DNA from: Amorphochlora amoebiformis
Lineage: Eukaryota > Cercozoa > Chlorarachniophyceae
DNA length: 64,000 nucleotides
Assembly: GCA_054601695.1 (NCBI GenBank)
Contig: BAAHQB010000030.1
Coordinates: 868,001-932,000 of the forward strand
Reading direction: 5' to 3'
Within the stretch, counting starts at the first letter, position 1. Each line of letters opens with the position of its first letter. The notes under the pieces were generated by a model. It had not been told where the DNA came from. It ran no database searches and was given only the letters and a program-made list of their open reading frames with translations. The position numbers and the translations under genes were made by a program. Shown one piece after another: positions 60,290 through 64,000 of the stretch.

Positions 60290-61516
60290 CCACCTCTCAC
60301 TGTAGCTTATCCTTCGAACTGTCGTACTTAAAGGCGTGCATTTCAAGTAGAACTATACCAATGATACAAACACCCTATTGGTTAGGGTTAGGGTTAGGGT
60401 TAGGGTTAGGGTTAGGGTTAGGGTTAGGGTTAGGGTTAGGGTTAGGGTTAGGGTTAGGATCAGATTATTCAGCATGTGTATTTCAAGTAGAACTATACCA
60501 ATGATACAAACACCCTAATGGTTAGGGTTAGGGTTAGGGTTAGGGTTAGGGTTAGGGTTAGGGTTAGGATCAGATTATTCAGCATGTGTATTTCAAGCAG
60601 AACTATTCCTATGATACAAACACCCTATTGGTTAAGGTTAGGATCAGATTATTCAGCATGTCGTAGTCCTAGGACCATTGACTCCTCCACAGGGTGGGGC
60701 TATAGGTTAGGGTTAGGGTTAGGGTTAGGATCAGATTATTCAGCATGTCGTAGTCCGAGGACCATTGACTCCTCCACAGAGTGGGGCTATAGTGCTGTTA
60801 GGGATAACAGCAGATCGTGTTGTTGGGCGTGTTGGGGTTAGGGTTAGGGTTAGGGTTAGGGTTAGGGATAAGGGTTAGGGTGTGCATTTTTAAGTAGGAA
60901 CTATTCCTGAACACCCGATAGGTTAGGGTTGGTTATAGGTATAGGGTTTAGGCGAAAATGATGCGCACACCCGAGAGGGAGAGGGAGAGAGAGAGGAAGA
61001 GAGAGAGGTAGAGAGGGAGAGAGAGAGAGGGAGAGAGAAAGAGAGGGAGAGAGAAAGGGAGAGAGAGAGGGAGAGAGAAAGAGAGGGAGAGAGGGAGAGA
61101 GAGAAGGGGGGGGGGAGAGAGAGAAAGAGAGGAAGAGAGGAAGAGCGGGGGAGAGAGAGCGAGAGAGAGAGAGAGGGAAAGAGAGGGAGAGAGAAAGAGA
61201 GGGAGAGAGAAAGGGAGAGAGATAGAGAGGGAGAGAGAGAGAGAGGGAGAGAGAAAGAGAAGGGAGAGAGAGATGTAGAGAGAGAGAGAGAGAGGGAGAG
61301 AGAAAGAGAGGGAGAGAGAAAGTGAGCCAAAATCATGACCCTAACCCTAACCTTAACACCAACGCTAACCCTAGCCTATAGGCTATGTATATCATACATA
61401 TATACAATACACATATATACATATAAAATAATAATAATAATAATAATAGTAATACCAAGAGTACATAATATTCATTGATATTCAGGTCCATATCTTGCTT
61501 TATGTATATATATATA

Positions 61517-61569
<53 letters not shown>

Positions 61570-61718
61570 TGTATACATATATCCAATATACGACATATCA
61601 TATATACTTCTATATATATACATATATTCATATACACATATATAATAATAATAATCATAATAATATTAATTATAGTAATAATACCAAAAGCACAGAATGG
61701 TCAATGATATTCAGGTCC

Positions 61719-61764
<46 letters not shown>

Positions 61765-61915
61765 TGTATACATATATCCAATATATGATGTATCATATAT
61801 ACATATATACATATATTCATATACACATATATACATATATAATAATAATAATAATAATAATATTAATTATAGTAATAATACCAAAAGCACAGAATGGTCA
61901 ATGATATTCAGGTCC

Positions 61916-61959
<44 letters not shown>

Positions 61960-62110
61960 TGTATACATATATCCAATATATGACATATCATATATACATA
62001 TATACATATATTCATATACACATATATACATATATAATAATAATAATAATAATAATATTAATTATAGTAAGAATACCAAAAGCACAGAATGGTCAATGAT
62101 ATTCAGGTCC

Positions 62111-62150
<40 letters not shown>

Positions 62151-62453
62151 TGTATACATATATCCAATATATGACATATCATATATACATATATACATAT
62201 ATTCATATACACATATATACATATATAATAATAATAATAATAATATAATTATAGTAATAATACCAAAAGCACAGAATGGTCAAGGATATTCAGGTCCATA
62301 TCTTGCTTTATATGAGTCGGTATTATATCTGGTATGCCCACAGATAGCGCTTCAACTACCCTCTGCTGCGCTGGGGCACACATCTATGTATATGTATGCA
62401 TATGTGTGTATCATATGCATGTTTTATCGGATACTTGTAAGTATATACGTATG

Positions 62454-62501
<48 letters not shown>

Positions 62502-62595
62502 GTATACCATTTGCTGTGCCGGAGCGCACATCTATGTGTATGTATGTATCAGATATATGGTTTATCATATATATATATACATATATATATATTAT

Positions 62596-62689
<94 letters not shown>

Positions 62690-62792
62690 GTGAAGATACC
62701 CCAAAGAGAAGAGTCATTCCGACGAGAAATGGTAAGATGTATAAGCATATATATATGTATATACCTATATATATGTATATATATATATAATG

Positions 62793-62841
<49 letters not shown>

Positions 62842-63430
62842 ACATATATATAAATATATGATATGTTTGTGATATATACATACATACACATATATATATA
62901 TACATATTACATACATATAATATTACATCCAAATACATACACATATATAAACATGCATACATATAATATATATACATATACATATATACATATGTAATTA
63001 TTAATACATATATATGTATATATCTATACATATACTACAATTATATATCTATATATACACACATCCATACATACATATAAATACACATATACATATATAA
63101 AAAAATAGATTTATCACATATAAATATACCCCAAGGTGTAGACCCATCGCTCCCACGAGAAATGGGAAGTATATGAAAGAAAGCAATCCTGGAGTATATA
63201 CTGCTCTTGCAACGGCACCCACGACCAATCCAACTAGATGTATTTTTCCAATCTTTTAATATGTCGCGTGTATTGTGTATCATTATAATTTTTTTTTTGA
63301 ATTTTTTTTTTATTTCGGGCGAAGAGTGGGTGTGGGCGAGTCTCTGGGTGTGTGTATGGAATTGCATGTGAATTTATATGTATATATATTTATCTATACA
63401 TATATATATATATACATATATATATATGTA

Positions 63431-63467
<37 letters not shown>

Positions 63468-63550
63468 ATATATATATATATATATATATATAAATGTATA
63501 CATATATATATATATATATATATACATATATATGTATATATATATATGTC

Positions 63551-63585
<35 letters not shown>

Positions 63586-63597
63586 GCATACACATAC

Positions 63598-63630
<33 letters not shown>

Positions 63631-63682
63631 CATATACACACATATACATATATACATGAGAGCCGCTTTGTAACTATCTGGA
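60290..63682 (-). CDS. Exostosin-like (GT47) glycosyltransferase, C-terminal part
   Basis: Exons 5' to 3' are 63656-63682 (low confidence), 63130-63252, 62264-62370 and probably 60290-60352. The two central exons join in phase to give [20 protein letters not shown] followed by [20 protein letters not shown] and [11 protein letters not shown]. The pattern 'fxLxPxGxxxxSxRlvEAlxxGxiPVii' ending near 'lDxxxfsv' is the conserved donor-binding half of exostosin-family GT47 enzymes, which extend polysaccharides from nucleotide sugars. The canonical Pro-Val before the isoleucines is Pro-Asp here. The N-terminal part would lie right of the window. The true C-terminus is unresolved. Confidence 0.62.
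60335..60632 (-). repeat. Acceptor-edge copies separated by telomeric arrays
   Basis: TTTCAAGTAGAACTATACCA plus ATGATACAAACACCCTA (acceptor of exon 60290-60352 in reverse complement) occurs at about 60339-60380, 60480-60520 and 60590-60630, with a decayed fourth near 60885-60915. TTAGGG arrays take the place of TA repeat between copies. Confidence 0.9.
60382..60950. repeat. Interstitial TTAGGG array with four embedded elements
   Basis: TTAGGG runs (60382-60457, 60522-60571, 60708-60730, 60836-60890) alternate with element copies at 60455, 60570, 60644 and 60728. The last is full length, including the block AACAACACGATCTGCTGTTA in reverse complement. It lies in the GT47 gene upstream of exon 60290-60352. 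Confidence 0.97.
60970..61325. repeat. GA-rich tract
   Basis: Nearly pure (GA)n with G interruptions on the plus strand, thus CT on the sense strand of the GT47 gene. Long Ser/Leu frames on the minus strand are artefacts of the repeat. Confidence 0.95.
61455..62320 (-). repeat. Five copies of a GT47 exon donor edge, about 195-bp unit
   Basis: The donor edge of exon 62264-62370 (GACCATTCTGTGCTTTTG|GT, with ATGGACCTGAATATC before it) is repeated near 62080-62120, 61880-61920, 61690-61725 and, decayed, 61462-61500. Each unit also carries a TAA-rich microsatellite and a GCACATGTATACATATATCC block. Confidence 0.92.
62370..62560 (-). repeat. Duplicated acceptor edge of GT47 exon 62264-62370
   Basis: CATAGATGTGTGCCCCAG|CG at the exon (reverse complement of 62369-62388) has a diverged copy near 62515-62535 in which the AG has become GG. 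The following TATGTATGCATATGTGTGTATCA block is duplicated too. Confidence 0.8.
62690..63165 (-). repeat. Duplicated donor edge of GT47 exon 63130-63252
   Basis: CCATTTCTCGT...CTTTGGGGTAT at 62693-62732 (reverse complement) is a diverged copy of the exon's 3' edge at 63130-63165. It lies further into the intron, matching the donor-edge pattern seen elsewhere. Confidence 0.8.
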
Positions 63683-63704
63683 CTATTAGAGGGTAGCAGA
63701 CATC

Positions 63705-63771
<67 letters not shown>

Positions 63772-63821
63772 CGTGTGTGTGTGTGTGGGTGTTTACATGC
63801 ATATATAAATAAACATTCATG

Positions 63822-63861
<40 letters not shown>

Positions 63862-63897
63862 AATATGTAGGTAAGTTTATGTACAAACATTGTATTG

Positions 63898-63943
<46 letters not shown>

Positions 63944-64000
63944 TTATATGCAAACATTTGTAACATATATATATATATAAATATATGCATATATAATACA
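63683..64000. other. Right flank: microsatellite only
   Basis: (TA)n with a short (GT)n block at 63768-63788. I see no exon or site here. Confidence 0.8.

Noticed and set aside
62690-63240. Plus-strand exon candidates with the shared block CCCACGAGAAATGG
   Set aside because: The same bases read as GT47 coding sequence on the minus strand with consistent phase, and the similarity is explained by a duplicated donor edge.
63130-63252. Hydrophobic minus-strand frame ([20 protein letters not shown])
   Set aside because: It ends in phase 0, which is incompatible with the next exon starting CG. The frame giving [10 protein letters not shown] joins in phase and matches GT47.

Overview
This is nuclear DNA of an intron-rich eukaryote. 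The coding signal is broken into about 110 very short exons (mostly 25-115 bp) joined by GT-AG introns. The introns are largely (TA)n/(CA)n microsatellite with some CT or GA tracts, and they carry interstitial TTAGGG/CCCTAA arrays, the telomere repeat of animals, fungi and several protist lineages. The species cannot be named from the sequence. A bacterial-type macroglobulin in a genome this rich in introns makes a protist my first guess, but that is inference. Long open frames made of I/Y/V/C/H/T are translated microsatellites, not genes.

Layout. (1) 751-37339, plus strand: a bacterial-type alpha-2-macroglobulin of about 75 exons and about 1,670 codons in the window, possibly starting further left. 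It keeps the thioester motif C-S-E-Q and has a charged coiled-coil insertion and a modular, recently duplicated bait region. (2) 38195-46781, minus strand, tail-to-tail with gene 1: a 14-exon gene for a roughly 326-residue protein of unknown family ending in one C2H2 zinc finger. (3) 47252-58970, plus strand, head-to-head with gene 2 across a 470-bp promoter-like gap containing two palindromes: a kelch-repeat (beta-propeller) protein of about 18 exons. (4) 60290-63682, minus strand: the C-terminal part of an exostosin-like (GT47) glycosyltransferase that enters from the right edge. The exon models were built by hand from reading-frame phase. Nearly every junction is GT-AG and phase-consistent, and the exceptions are stated.

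The four genes do not form an obvious pathway. The most unusual feature is structural. At many exons the splice junction, meaning the acceptor or donor plus about 10-40 bp of exon, has been copied two to about fifteen times into the adjoining intron, with TA, GA/CT or telomeric repeat between copies. This happens in all four genes and on both strands. A second unusual feature is a short conserved element always embedded in, and co-oriented with, the telomeric arrays. A third is that CT tracts lie almost always on the sense strand of the gene that contains them. No tRNA, rRNA, CRISPR array, transposase or reverse transcriptase was recognised.
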